Assembly (NCBI GenBank): GCA_013400975.1
Contig: WBMZ01000161.1
Span: 1 to 64,000, forward strand
Length of the DNA stretch: 64,000 nt
Direction of reading: 5' to 3'
From: Atrichornis clamosus
Taxonomy: Eukaryota; Chordata; Aves; Passeriformes; Menuridae
The position numbers and the translations under genes were made by a program. Each line of letters starts with the position of its first letter. The stretch's first letter is position 1. Positions 40,366-53,562 of this stretch are shown here, piece by piece. The notes below the pieces were generated by a model. That model was not told the DNA's origin and searched no databases. It saw only the letters and a program-made list of their open reading frames with translations.

Positions 40366-42828
40366 GTACATAACTAGGTGGACAATGTGATCAAGAGCAT
40401 TATAGCTCTTAAAGCTACTGGTTCAACATGCATGTCCCAGTTTAAGTCTGACTCCAGTCTTAGAGTTGTGTTAAACCACACATGCACTGTGCCTGGACTC
40501 CACCTGGTCCTGTGAATATAATCTTCAAAACCCTGTTGGATTATTGCTTCAGTTCTTTAATCAGAGCAGAATAACACCTGAACGCTGACCCCCTTAGTTC
40601 TGAACAGACACCTTATATAGCTTGGGTAAAGGAAAGGTTTTTCTGCCTTTATGTTTTCCCAATTTCAATACAACAGGCATTCTCAGAGATTACCAGGAGG
40701 GTCGAACACCATATTAAAAACAAACAAACAAACCTAAGGTATCATGAATTTTTGTCCTCCTGTGCAGGAGCATAGTGTTTTGAGGTATTGGCATCAACGT
40801 ATCAGTAATACACACACACATGAACTTGTGTTTCTCTAGGAAATGCTCTAACTACCTAGATATACTTCACTGTAGATTATGTTGCCTGTGTTCTTCCTGT
40901 TAAAACTAATCCCCTCAGACTAATTAAGTACCTATTTGGTCAGGAAGAAGCAAGACATTGCTGCCTTATAACTCGTATATTCACCCTGGAATCAATTTTA
41001 AGTAATGAAAGGTTTTACATGAGGCATTGACTGTAGGAGGGGATGAAATGAAAGTTTCCCCTGAAGTCTGGGTAAGTGCCTTAAGCACTAAGATATAAGT
41101 CTCCAACAAGCTTCAGTTTTCACAAGTAGAACATCAGCAGGAGAAGCCATGTCTGGATCTTTACACATACAGACATACTTGTTAGTGAATTTGTCAGAGC
41201 CAATTGATATGTGGGCTCAATTCATCTGAATACAGGATAACCTCTACCATCTTTAAGGGTGGAATGTTTTGTGCGAAAAATAAGGCACCATAATTTCTCC
41301 AGCACATGTCTAGGATTTCCAGCAATGGATGGACTCCTACATGGAGCCAGCAGGTGGGCTGAAAATACACATTCTCCTTGTGATGTCTCACAATTTTCAT
41401 AAAAACCTGGCAGCTGGTTTGGTGATGTTTAGGAGTTCAGGTCAGATATACCAGTATATGGAGCCTTGGATGCCATCAGGCCAAAATCCTTTTGTGGATA
41501 TGGATATGCAGAGATGGCTACTATTATGGCAGAGAAAGGAGCTCTATTCTTTAATGCTCTCCACTATTATCTTAAAAATCAGGAAAAACAGAGCAGAACT
41601 ATCCTAATGAGACCATCCTTTGCACATTTTTATAGCACCTGTTTTGACAGCACATACCACAATAAGACAAGGGAAGGATAAACAAAAGAAGATTCTTTTT
41701 CTGACTTGCAACCAGGCTTTTGGGTATGGAATAGAGTGGGATGGATGTGGAAATGGGCTGTAGTCATTAAGCTGTGGAATCAGCAATTTGTTTAGCTCTC
41801 ACAAAGCCCATGACAAAACATTCATTGACTTAATGCAAATGTTTTAGTACCAAGTGACATACAGCAAGACTCTGCAATCTCTTTATTATGGGAAAAAAAA
41901 TCTTCTCTCTGTGCTGAAAAAGCAAAATACTTAATACCACTTTCAGGAAACATGTCTTTGCAATGCTTAACAAACACTAGTTAATTTAAAAAATAACTCC
42001 AGCTGTGCTGTCTCTGTTTCCAGTCAGCTGATATCCCTTTTTGGCTTATTGACATGTTATCTTGTGCCTGAAAACACTGGGTTTTTTCCCCTCTTCCATT
42101 TCCTTGAGCTTTAGATTCAAAATGCAAATATATGGAAAACAGCATATCTATTATTTACAGTAAGCAGCAGTTTTACTTTTTGAACAAGAAAAAAAAGTTG
42201 CTCAGTCTATGGTTAGACAAGTAACTGAGTTCAGAGTTCAGCTCTCACACAATTTTCCATTTCATTTATAGACTCCTCTGGTAATCATTCAAAGTACAGC
42301 ACACTGGCACAACATCATATTTCACTATATGGAATGTAAAGAAGAATAATCATTGCTTGGATGAGAAACCACAGCAGCAAGGATGCAAGTGAAGAATAGC
42401 TGGAAAAGGGTTAGTTCAGGTCAAAGAGTTGTTATACCAGCTAGCACATAGCATCTGAGTCAACTGCTGACACAGAGAAATTTGGAAGATAAGCAGTGGC
42501 CTCATATAGAAACAGGGAAACAAAATGAGTTTAAAAAAGGCCACCAGGAAACTCTCTAAGTATTCTGCCATCAACAAATGATTCTGTAGCATATTGGAAA
42601 GGGCCATACTAAATGACTTTTTCAGTGAGGCACAGTATATGAAATTTTTAGTCGTTCTCGGCAAAAATGAAAGAACAACCTTATAAAAAGGAGGATGATG
42701 ACAGCTATAAAAATGTATCTTCTGCCCAAGTATACTGTAAAGAACTTGGTGTCTGTGAAAGCAAGTTATTCAAGCATTGTAAGTTACCAATTTCTGAAAA
42801 TCCTTCACCATAACCACCATACCAAGAG

Positions 42829-42922
42829 GTATACATTAACTTATATACATGGGTATACATATTCATATATATAGAATACCTGTGTGTAGTATGGTATACA
42901 CATGTATAGTATACTTGTATAC
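42829..42922. repeat. GTATAC-rich degenerate repeat patch
   Basis: The self-complementary hexamer GTATAC occurs five times in 94 bp (42829, 42853, 42894, 42909 and 42917) within TATACA/TATATA sequence. This looks like a decayed short tandem repeat. Confidence 0.7.
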
Positions 42923-45900
42923 CTGTGAATGTAGCACTTAGACACCTATAGAAAAGATAAAAATTTGTATTATTTTCCTTTGAGAAACTGGGAAAAGGAG
43001 AATATTTTAGCAAAGAAATGACATGAAAAAAATGAGTCAAAATGAAAGGCTGAAGGAGCTATCAAAGAAATCTATCAAAGAAAAAGATGAGTTGCAATAA
43101 ACTAATGTGTCTATTCTACACGACTTACAGAAAATACTGTAGAGAAGTAAAAATGGCATTATTTTAAGACAATCTCAAGATTTTTTGAAAGACATTTGTG
43201 ACTTGTGACTTAAATTTTCTTTATTTAAAAATTATTTCTTTGAGGAGCACTCAGGTCACATTTTCAAACTTCTTGTTGATTAACCACAAAAGGGTAAATG
43301 TAATTTAGAAAAAAAAAGAGAAAACTGAAAGTTCCAAGGTGATCCTCTAAGGTCAATTAAAAAAAAAAAAAGTTACATTCACAATATCTGTGATATTTGG
43401 TGATATCCCAGCTTTCTTCACCTCCTACAACAAAAACAAGTGACAACTTGAACGAAAAAGACATTACACTTAAAAGCCACAAGTCTCCTTGTACTTCATC
43501 CTAGGGCTTTAGTGGAAACCTCCATAGTTTCATCTCATCTGTTTCCTTCCTCCCATTGAAAGGGAACACGATTGATTTACTCACAGGAACTGTTATCCTG
43601 ATGCTGTGAAGTGGCCAGGGATGAAGCCTACTCTGGAGAATTACTCCTCCAGCACTGTGAAACTCCTTGCTTGAAAAGCTGCATCACTACTCACAACTCC
43701 CACACAATTTTCCTTTTCCTCATATGCCAAGTTTAAAAGCTGAAACTCATAACCAAGTTGGCATCAATACAACTATTCCCCCAGAATTTGCATATTGCAT
43801 ACCTAATGGTTTCATGTCAAAATGAGAATACAATTTGAGAAGAGAATTGCTGAAACATTGCAGGCTTGACTCTAATTGTGCTGATCTTATGGATACAATG
43901 TCCCACAAAGACTGTGCATCACATCTCATGCTGAGCATTCCAGGCAGCTTTCCTTGAGCCAAAGAGTTGATCTCACTTATGCAACATGCACAGGACAATT
44001 GCATACCACATCCACAGCCCTCCCTAGCAAACATACTCTCTGCTTTTGCAGAGTGTTTAATTCAGCTTATTGAAGAATCTTCTAACCCATCCAATGGCCA
44101 GGCCCTGAAAGACACAAAATGCACTGGACTTCTATATTGCTTTGTGGGCAAATATGCTTCTTATCCTAGACACATGTCCTAGGGAAATGACTAACAGTCT
44201 TCCAGACCTTAGATGTCAAAAGACATCTCTTTTTTTTCGTCTCGCAAAGTTACAGTGTTACAGCTGGTTCTGCATATAAGATTAATGAATTATAAATTCA
44301 CAAACCTGGATAGGAAAGAGGAGCAGAAAAAAGCTAAATCCACATACTGAATTCCTTACCTAAAACATCTAAGAGGATTGACATGAGCATCATTGATTTT
44401 AAGACTTGGGAAATAAAGGACAGTATTTGAATATATTAATGCAACAACAGATAAAGAACAATATCTGGAATTGATTTTTAACATTGTTTTTATTTCTATT
44501 TTTATTCTTATTTTTCAAGGCAGCTTTATATTTCTGAATTCTTTTTTAAATAAGAAAAGGCAAAGCTGGAGCACCAGTGCCCAAAATCTAAAGCAGACAA
44601 CAGCCTTTTCTGTATTTACTCTCAGTACAGATAAAGCAGGGATTTTTTAATCACATTTTGCTGCAGTGATGCCACCAAGCCAGCAGCATATATACCTCAA
44701 TACAAATTAACGAGGGGTATTATTCTGCCATTTATTATAAAAGCTCTCCCAGAACACAAAGCACGTATTTCATTTCACATCAGAAGCAGCCGTACAGCAA
44801 GACCCAACTTAGTGCACCTCTTGCAGTTAGCAACAAAAAGGTTTCAAATTGTTTCTCAGATACCACTGACATTTCACGAGGGCACAAAATTTTGCTAATT
44901 GCCAGTCCATTGAGGGACTTTTGCCTGACAAATAAGAAAGAAATCCTTGCTCCAATACCAGCACCACCACCAATTCCTACTGACATCAGCAAGTGCCCTG
45001 AGACCCTCAGTATTCACAGATTAGCTGAAGTCATTAGTCACAGTAGATCATACTGTTGCTGTTAGTCATTGATTTCCTATTTACATTTACTGGCAAATTT
45101 AGCACTTACCACAGCTGCCAAATTAGCAGCATTGACTAGAAAACTGAAGTAACTTCAGGAGTGAAAAAAAAAATAAATAACATAGTCCAAATTTTTCTAC
45201 ATTGTCAATATTTTCTCCTTGGAGCAAGTCTGAAGAAAAAGGATCTTCTATATTACTACTTATTTCACTTTGGTCTCTATAGAGACAGCACAGAAAAGTG
45301 CTAAAATATGTCAAGGTTTCAAAATCCTGAGAAGATTCCTTAGTCGTACTTTTATTTAATTTCCCTGGTAAAATTCCATTAGCTGGCTAACATTCTCCAA
45401 GAAGAATTCACATTTTATTAGAAGGACTTCCCTACTCCGAATCTACCTGATGCCATTGTCTCTGGCTAAATTACTAGAATATGGAAAAGTATGGGATATA
45501 GCTTAATATAAAAGTTCTTTATTTGGGAGTGAGATTGTGTTTGTGCCTCTATATAATCACCAACCACAAAGACAGCTCAATTCTTTAGGGCAAAAAGACA
45601 TATTTCACATTTCAAACAACTTAAACTTTAGACTTTTGAATTCTCTCAAATTGTAGAATATCAAACAAGATTAGTTCAGAAATTAGATCAGGAATTGTAC
45701 TGGCAAAATATGGATTTTTTTTTTTCTAAGAAGTTATTTAATACAACCATGGTAAACTTTGACTTTGAACAAGAGTAAAATCAAGGACTTAATTTCTCTT
45801 CTCCTCTGACATATTATGTTTATAATCATGACGTAAAAATATTTGTTTTTAAAAAATAATAAAATCTAAGCCAGGAAAGATGTCAAAGAGCTAGAATTAA

Positions 45901-48900
45901 CAGATGAGAGAATTACCAATATGCTGCTTACAAAAACCTCCACCTTCATAAGGGAAAGAAAAGAAATAAAGTGTGTGAAAGAAAGAAAATAATCTTCTCT
46001 CCCCCCATCCTCCTCTCTCAAAGACCTTGTTTTCTTTTACTAGGAATAAACAGCCTGATAAATTTTGCATTTTCACTTGCAAGGGTTGGAGGGGGACATT
46101 TAGCCAGGGAAAATTACATAATAAACTCACAATCTGGCATTATTAACAAACAAAAAAATGCCATTCTATTAATGAAGCTTGGAAGATGTGAGGAACGTAA
46201 AATTTAGCATGTACTACTGAAAGCAATCGTACCAGCAAAAGGCAATATTTTTCTTAATGAATATTTTATCCAGAAGGCTCTCACCTACCAAATCCCTGCA
46301 GCTGAAAAACTAAACAACTGAGGATGAAGTCAAAATATAGAAGAACAATAAAACCCCCAATCCCTTCCAAAACCTTTCTCAAAATTCCCAAATCTTAAAT
46401 AAATGAAATGAGAACTTGTCAGAAATCATTGTTGACTTTAGGAGAGTGTACTAACTAAATAAAAGTACTATCAAAATGTAGCAAAGGATTTCAACTTCCT
46501 ATTTCAAAGGACAGAGAGAACTGGCAGAGCCTCAGTCACTGTTTTCAGCTCCAAAGCACAATCCAGATATTCTGGAGCATATTAAGCAAGATCAGTTGTT
46601 TCTAACTATTTCTCAGGAGCGACCCTGATTTTTTCATTCCCCCTCACCTTCCACCCCTCCCATTTCCTGTGATACCTATTGGTTGCAATTTTTAATCCTT
46701 GTTCGTATTATTTATCAGAAGTTTTTAGAAAATGTTTTTCAGAGTGAGTCAGTAGGGCTTGTAGGCTATTTTCTGTAGACCACTGAAGACTAAATGGTCA
46801 TTACGTGGGTTTATGAGAACAGGAGTCCTCAGTGTCCACTCTCAATGACACAAGTGGTCTGGACAAGTCTTATCAGGAGGAAGACAAAAAGGTGAAAAAC
46901 CAAATCTTCAGCATTAGCCTGCTAGGAGTCATATGTGAAATAAAAACACTGGAACAGCAACACACAGATCTGTCAAGTACTTGGTGTCTGACTGACTGCC
47001 ATGCACCATGTTTTCCTTTGCCTTTGCCTGTTCCTCCCATTTTGACTCAGCACCAACTTTTCTTACAGCCTATAGCTGACGAAAAATCCCTCTTCATACT
47101 CACAAAATTTTCTTATTCCTCATATTTTCTATTTTTATCCAAATGCTGTTATTGGTGATCTTGGATGATCTGGGCCTTTTTTTATTCTACTCTGAAATTC
47201 CAGTGTTTCAAGGATCTAAACCCCATATAATGGGGTGTAAATTCAATTAAATATCAGTAAAAATTCCCCAGAGTAGAGAAAATAGAAGCCTGATGTTCTA
47301 GTATTTCTACTACACTGATGATAAACTCACTGACTCTGGCTGTAGTCATACTGTCCTAAATGAGAGGACATTAAGACCACTTTTAAAATCCTATAAGTAT
47401 GACAAACTTTTTTACAGTTTTTTTCATAAAATTCACATGCTTGAAGACAGCAGAGTTAATTCCCATGAGTACAAGATTATGCATAGGAAATAATAAAAGG
47501 GCACAAATAATTGTAAGAAATAAAATGCTGATGATAATTGACATTAATATATTATCCTAGGACTATTTAAAATCAACAAGACTATAATTTGAGCACAACC
47601 TTAGAAGACAAATAAAGAACTACAGACATTAAAATATCCTATTATTCACCCTTGAACAATTTTCTGAAAATCACACAGCACAAAGTTTTCACAGATCATT
47701 TGTTTTCAAATGAAAATGACCTGTTAGAGCTACTCGACTCCATATTTTTCGGTTCTACCTTATGCTAATGGATATAGAAGTAGATTTGCTTGAATGTAGG
47801 AGACTAACATTAGATGGTTTACTGGAAAACACTGTGTTGTATAAAACATTTCTAATCTAGCATGACTAATCACTTGACAGTGTTTATGTTCAGAGAGAAG
47901 ATCTGCATCTCTTTGGACCTTCATCCTCTCAGACTCTGTATAGGCACTCAGACTTTGCTAAATGGTCATTTATTAGCTTGCTACCCTGAGACAACCAACG
48001 CAGAGGGTGATTGTTTGGTAGTAATCAAGGGATCTATCCATTCAACCATATCTTTTGGCAAGGTTAGGATAGACAAGACACGGATATAAAAGAAGGGAGG
48101 ATTAACAAATGTCGCTTTGCTGGTCAACGAGTGAGGCATAGATCAGTGAAATGACCTCATACACTGAGAAAAAGCAAGAAAGTGAAGCCAGAACTTTCAA
48201 AATCCCCAGGTCTTTTAACTTACCAATTTAACATAACAATTTATCTTTCCTCAATTTTCTTTTAACTTACCTTCATGGCTGTTGCTTCCCACTATGTTAT
48301 CCCACCACAGCAATTGTGTCTCTTTCAGCCTGCAAGTTACAGAAGAAAGTAAAGTGTCATAATGTACTTCATTTTTTGAAGCCCTTTAAAATGTTGCTGG
48401 ATGAGTGCCATGTTGATTTATTGTTGGTGGTGTTTTAAAAAAACTGCATTCTCTTTTTGAAATTAATTTTTAATGCAAATAGGGTAATTTATGAAGTACT
48501 GCCAGTTAAATTCTTAACTACATCAGGTTTTATGTATGTTTCCATCATGCTGAACTAAGAGTTTAATAATACAGCTGTCAGAGAAGCTAAAGTTAGCAGA
48601 ACATTAAAAGCTATCTTTGAAAAAAACATATCCTAAATCTTTTGCAAGATAAAGCATGAAAATAATGATAGTAAATAATCCATAGATCTTCAGCCTTGGC
48701 CATTTGCCTGTTTTTCCTCTAAATTGCTTCTAATAAATAAAATGGATGCATGAATGATGGGACAAAGAAATTCTGTGTCTGCTATGCAGTTCTGAAAGAA
48801 AAATCTCCAGTTCAGTTCAAGTGTCGGTCTATTATTCAAAGCCCCTTAACTAGGATGTTGTAGAACTTTTTTCTCCTTGAAGAATCTTATTTTTCCCTTC

Positions 48901-49087
48901 TCCTTATTTAGAAAAGTTTCCACTTTGAGGGAGAAATTGCACCCTCTGCCTGGGACATATTTAATTTTTCTCATATAAAGACTGTAGATGATGTAGCATA
49001 AATATTACTGCTTCACTAATAACCATGATCAGACAAATTTATCAAGACTCACAGTGAGAACAATTACATGAAAAATTAAACAGAGAG

Positions 49088-50226
49088 AGAATCACAGACT
49101 CGTAGAATCAAAGAATCATTTAGGTTGGGAAAGAACATTTACTCCAACCATTAACGTAGCACTACCAAGTCTGCCACTAAACCACGTCCCTAAACGCCAT
49201 ATCTACATGTCTTTTAAGTACCTCCAGGGATGGTGACTAAACCACTTCCCTGGGCATCTTGTTCCAGTACCTGGAAATCCTTTCTGAAGAAATTTTTTTC
49301 TGGTGTCCAACCTAAATATCCCCTGACACAACCTGATGTCATTTTCTCTTGTCCTGTCATTTGTTACCTGGGAGAAGAGACCAACCCCCACCTCCCTACA
49401 ATCTCCTTTCAGGTAGCTGCACAGAGAGATAAACCTCACATGAGCCTCCTTTTCTCTAGATTAAACACTTCCCTCAGCAGCTCGTCATCAGACTTGTGCT
49501 TGAGATCCTTCACCCGCTTTGCTGCCCTTCTCTGGACATGCTCCAGCACCTGTGTCCTTCTTGTTGTGAGGGGCCCAGAACTGGATGCAGGATTTTAGGT
49601 GTGGCCTCACCAGTGCCCAGTACAAGGGGACAATCACTGCCCTGGTCCCACTGGCCACACTATTGCTGATACAGGCCAGGATGCCATTGGCCTTCTTGGT
49701 CACCTGGGCTCACTACTGGCTCATGTTCAGCTGCTGTCAACCAGCACCACCAGGTCCTTTTCCACCAGGCAGCTTTCCAGACACCCTGCCCCAAGCCTGC
49801 ATCGCTGCCTGGAGTTGTTGTGACTCAAGTGCAGGATGTGGAACTTGGTCTTGTTGAACTCCATACCACTGGCAGAGCCTTCCTACCCTCCAGCAGATCG
49901 ATGCTCCCACCCAACTTGGTGCCATCTGGAAACTGACTGAGGGTGACTGAGGGATCCCCTCATGCAGATCATTGATAAAGATATTAAACAGGGCTTCCCC
50001 CAGCACTGGCCCCTGGGGAACCCCTCTGGTGACCGGCAGTCAGCTGAATGTAATTCCATTCACCACCACTCTCTGGGCTGGGCCATCCAATCAGTTTTTT
50101 GACCAGGGAAGAGTTCACCCATCCAAGCCATGAGCAGCCAGTTTCTCCAGGAGAATGCTGTGGTAAAATGGTGTCAAAGACTTTACTAAAATCCAGGTAG
50201 ACACACCCACAGTCTTTCCCAGCAAA
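49088..50226 (-). mobile_element. CR1 LINE, 5'-truncated, minus strand, inactive
   Basis: Read on the minus strand, this copy begins within the CR1 reverse-transcriptase domain (TGGATTTTAGTAAAGTCTTTG, 50200 downward). It passes through the domain containing LFNIFINDLHEGI and the C-terminal '[19 protein letters not shown]' region, then the 3' UTR, and ends in worn octamer repeats (GATTCTACGAG, GATTCT) at 49088. The catalytic FADD motif is changed to FPDG (49921-49932), and a small insertion just before it shifts the frame. The enzyme would therefore be dead. Only about the last 1.1 kb of a full ~4.5-kb CR1 is present. No target-site duplication is expected for CR1, and none is seen. Confidence 0.92.
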
Positions 50227-51007
50227 AAAATTAAGTAGGAAAAATATTTTTCTTAAGCTGTTGCTTACCCATAATTAAGGAGAATTAACCAAAATTTTTC
50301 AACTACTTTCAAAAATAAGAAAGGTTCTACATTTTGCTAGCATATATCCTATATGCAGAATATCAGTTACTTTCAGATCAGCTTGATTTCAATAAGAACA
50401 TTAACCTGGTTTTGCTTTCTGCTCTGTTATGTCCAGTGGAGCTGACATACAGACAACGTTTGCAGTGCTGAGGTCTGCAAGGAAGTACAGTGACCTCTGG
50501 TCAGACTCAGCACTGCTGTGAATTAAGAGAGTTGTGGTTGCTGCTGCTTTAGGTGGGCTGTGACTTCTGTAGTGTAATGAGTGTGATATTTTCTGAGAGC
50601 TGCACCACAGTCCATCCAACCTGGCCAGAAGGAGAAGATTCACTCTTTGAACACTGTAAGAGCTACTTATGAGCTACATCCTCCCAGGTGGATTAGTGCA
50701 AAGAGAAATACAGTACATGAAGTCCTGAAACAATTTTTTTGTGCAGCTTGGTGTGTGGTTGTCTTGCCTAGGACATGTGGCATCCACATGGAGTTCACAC
50801 AGAGTATACAGTCAAGATTGGGTGGTTTCCTTCCATTGAAGCACATGTGCCGATATACTTGAGTTCAATTGCCTTGTTCATCATTCAGTGCAATTGCACT
50901 GAATACAGATGGCTAGAACTAACTAATGAAGGAAATAAATAAATAAAAAAAATCTGTTGTATCTTAATTTATATTCTACTCACAGAGTTACCCCTTTTGA
51001 TGATAGT
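50227..51007. other. Non-coding stretch between two CR1 fragments
   Basis: No gene is recognised. It contains a perfect 22-bp palindrome at 50883-50904 and an A-rich run at ~50938-50953. Open frames of 71-80 codons have no recognisable content. Confidence 0.6.
50883..50904. repeat. Perfect 22-bp palindrome
   Basis: The half-site ATTCAGTGCAA is followed immediately by its exact reverse complement, with no spacer. The arms do not extend further. About 0.015 perfect palindromes of this length would be expected by chance in 64 kb with even base composition, somewhat more in AT-rich DNA. Confidence 0.95.
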
Positions 51008-51082
51008 TCAACAGCTGGACTCTATGATCTTAGGCATCTTTTTCAACCTTAATATTTCTAAGATTCTATAATTCTATGACTC
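51008..51082 (+). mobile_element. CR1 LINE 3'-tail fragment
   Basis: The fragment matches only the terminal CR1 segment: 'agctggactctatgatctta', a worn 'ttttcaacctt' block, then GATTCTATAATTCTATGACT octamer-like repeats. It is an extreme 5' truncation of ~75 bp. Confidence 0.75.
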
Positions 51083-53219
51083 TTTGAAAGCTAAATTTTC
51101 AGATAAGGTTTGTATGGCATTTAGTTTTGTACAAGATTCAGGCAGACATGATTTCTCAGATTGATTAATGTTCTTAATAACAGTTAATTCTATCATCTCT
51201 ATCTAAATTGGGTTTTTCAGCAGCTGTAATTCTTCTTAAAAATGGCTTTATTGCAGAAGTGAATTTTTAGTTACTTTCAAAAAAATCATTATTTTGATAA
51301 GGAGAGAAACATGAAACAAAATAATGTTCTCACTGTGGCAATTTCTTGATACTCATTTTTAGCAGGCAAAATGCTCTCATTACATATTTGAAGTCACGTG
51401 AGCATACTTGTTAAAAAACAGTTCTTAAAAGTGGAGTCTAGTGGGATTTTACTTGCTTCTTACTTTTTCTCAGTCCTGAGTTTACTATTTACATCAAAAT
51501 TTATGCTGGAATGTGTAGGACTCTCATAACTTTTTTTTTTCTCTCTGCTATTTTTTGCCTATTCACTAACTTTTTCATTTTATAAATTCTAATATAGATT
51601 GATTATTATTTTGGGAGCAGAATTATACGCCTCCAAAGCACCTCCTCTGAGTCAGTCAGTGGAGGAGAAATTCATTCTATCTCCATGCACTGTAAATAAG
51701 TTGTTTGCTAAAGAGATCAGCCTTTTTAAATATCATCATGTCTTTTTTATTTTATGCGTCTTCATCTTTCCAAGCTCAATAACTGAACTATTATGAGTCA
51801 GACTAGAAAAGAGAAAAAACAAACAAACAAAGCCACAGAAGTGCAGTATTACCTCTGCTTTCCAAATCATTAGGTATTTTAAATTAGATTATGACATTAT
51901 AATCTCTCAGCTAATATTAGTTTTCCCTTCCCAATTGCCACTGTGAAGTATATTTAATATAGTCCATATCTGGGGGGAATTTGAACAAGATTATTTTAGG
52001 TCTATAGTTCTGCAGAAACTATTGTCATCCACATTTAGCAATTCCTGGGTCGGCAATTGATCTTCCAGTCAAGTTCTAAATCAATCCTGATCCTTAAATC
52101 ATTCTTAATTCTTGAATGATCATTTGACAACAACGATACTGAAATCACTGCTCCTTCAAACATCCTTGTCCTGCACACAGTCTAACAAAACTTCAGCCCC
52201 CAACCCAGTCATCGCTCTCAAAATCCCAGTCAACATTGTCCCACAACTCCTCTCCAAACAGCAGCCCTTCTCCTGGGTCCCCATGTCTTCTTCTTCCAGT
52301 TCCTTACCTCGAAGCTGCTTTCTGAGTTCCTTTGGCATTTTCAAAATGTTTCAGAAAGCAGCAGAATATCTCAGACAAAAGGCATTGGACAAGCCATGGA
52401 AAGGCAAAGATAAGGAGCCTTCATTGTCAAGGAAAGGGAGAAGATAGAGTGAATCCAATTCCAGATGCTGAAGGATGTCTCCTAAGATATTAGGAGAACC
52501 AGATGACTCTTTGCCAGGTCATAAACCAATGGGATAGGGATGGATCAGAAGAACTCTCCCTCAGACAGAAGCTTCGTGTATTGTAGGATTCTGCTCTGGA
52601 AAAAGTCCCATCCCTGAGGCGAGAACTGAGGAGTTGATAACCCAAATGTCCACATAGCACCAAGACTCTTTGAGAAGACCAGCATGCTACAAAAAATTCA
52701 AAAACCAGTAATAATTTTTTATGCTTGCTCCTGATTATGTTCATTTGCTGTAGGCCAAAACCCTGGGAGAGAAGGGCTTTGGCTTTACACCTGCCCATGA
52801 AAACAGAGGCTTTCCAAACCCCTGAGTAGCGTGTCTGTCTCTTGGCTGGCAGAATTGTAAGAGATAGGGAGTGAAAGCAAAACTTCTGAAAGGCTGCTAG
52901 TCTCTGCTTGAGTCTCCTTACTAGTGTCTGTGTCCTTCCGTCCAGAGGAAAAGAAGTAAACAGCTACATGACACCAGTTTTTCCATGGCTGTGTGGTTAT
53001 TTTACACTCAGAGCTGAGTGACAGTGAAGGTTTATGCTGTGACTCTGGTTCTTGATCAGCAATACCATGTGCTGCCCTAGAGCTGAGTTGTATATGTCCA
53101 AATCATTGCACTTAGCCTAAAATATGTACTGAATTAGAAAAATAAAGAACTTCCCTGAATAAGACCTCCCAAAATGAGCACATCAAGGCTACACTGAAGC
53201 CTGCCACAACAGAAGTTGA
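51083..53219. other. AT-rich non-coding stretch
   Basis: No gene is recognised. A C- and T-rich patch lies at ~52140-52330 and carries a 111-codon open frame (52112-52447) rich in serine and lysine, with no recognisable domain. A T-run is at ~51531. Confidence 0.55.
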
Positions 53220-53562
53220 ATATGATTCAGCATCTCCAGCCAAGGGAGGTGATTGTTCTCCTCTGCTCTGCACTGGTGTGGCCTCACCTTGAATATTGTG
53301 TGCAGTTTTGGTCACTGCAATATAAGAAAGACATTAAACTGCTAGAGAGTGTCCAAAGGAGGACCACGAGGGTGATGAAGGAAGGGCCTTGAGGGGATCC
53401 TGGATGAGGAGCAGCTGAGGTCAGTGAAGAAGAGGAGACTGAGGGGAGACCTCATTGCACAACTTCCTTGTGAGGGGAAGAGGAGGGGCAGACACTGATC
53501 TCTTCTATGTGGTGACAGTGACAGGATCTGAGGGAATGGCCTGAAGTTGTGTGCATTGGGTT
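53220..53562 (+). mobile_element. CR1 LINE, 5' part of a copy split by an LTR
   Basis: The sequence follows the end of the CR1 reverse-transcriptase ORF. It starts with 'aagggaggtgattgttctcc', continues with 'tctgcactggtgtggcctca' and 'gagtgtccaaaggaggacca', and reaches 'gaggggaagaggaggggcag' and 'gagggaatggcctgaagttg' at the interruption. Internal deletions and frameshifts are visible. The copy resumes at ~54222. Confidence 0.88.

Larger units (their letters stand above)
32447..49087. other. AT-rich non-coding stretch
   Basis: More than 16 kb without a recognisable gene or young transposon. Local features are a 14-bp tandem duplication with a palindrome (33026-33071), an exon-like segment (40319-40365), a GTATAC-rich patch (42829-42922), a short duplication at ~43056-43082, and A-runs at ~39757 and ~43360. 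Open frames of 70-110 codons around 36.1-36.5, 41.2-41.7, 43.75-44.03 and 46.8-47.2 kb overlap each other on both strands and show no recognisable protein. Confidence 0.6.

Noticed and set aside
41194..41681. Overlapping open frames on both strands (68-92 codons)
   Set aside because: They are mutually incompatible and unrecognised, with no splice signals or start context that favours one.
52112..52447. 111-codon open frame
   Set aside because: It is a serine- and lysine-rich low-complexity peptide in a pyrimidine-rich patch, with no domain.
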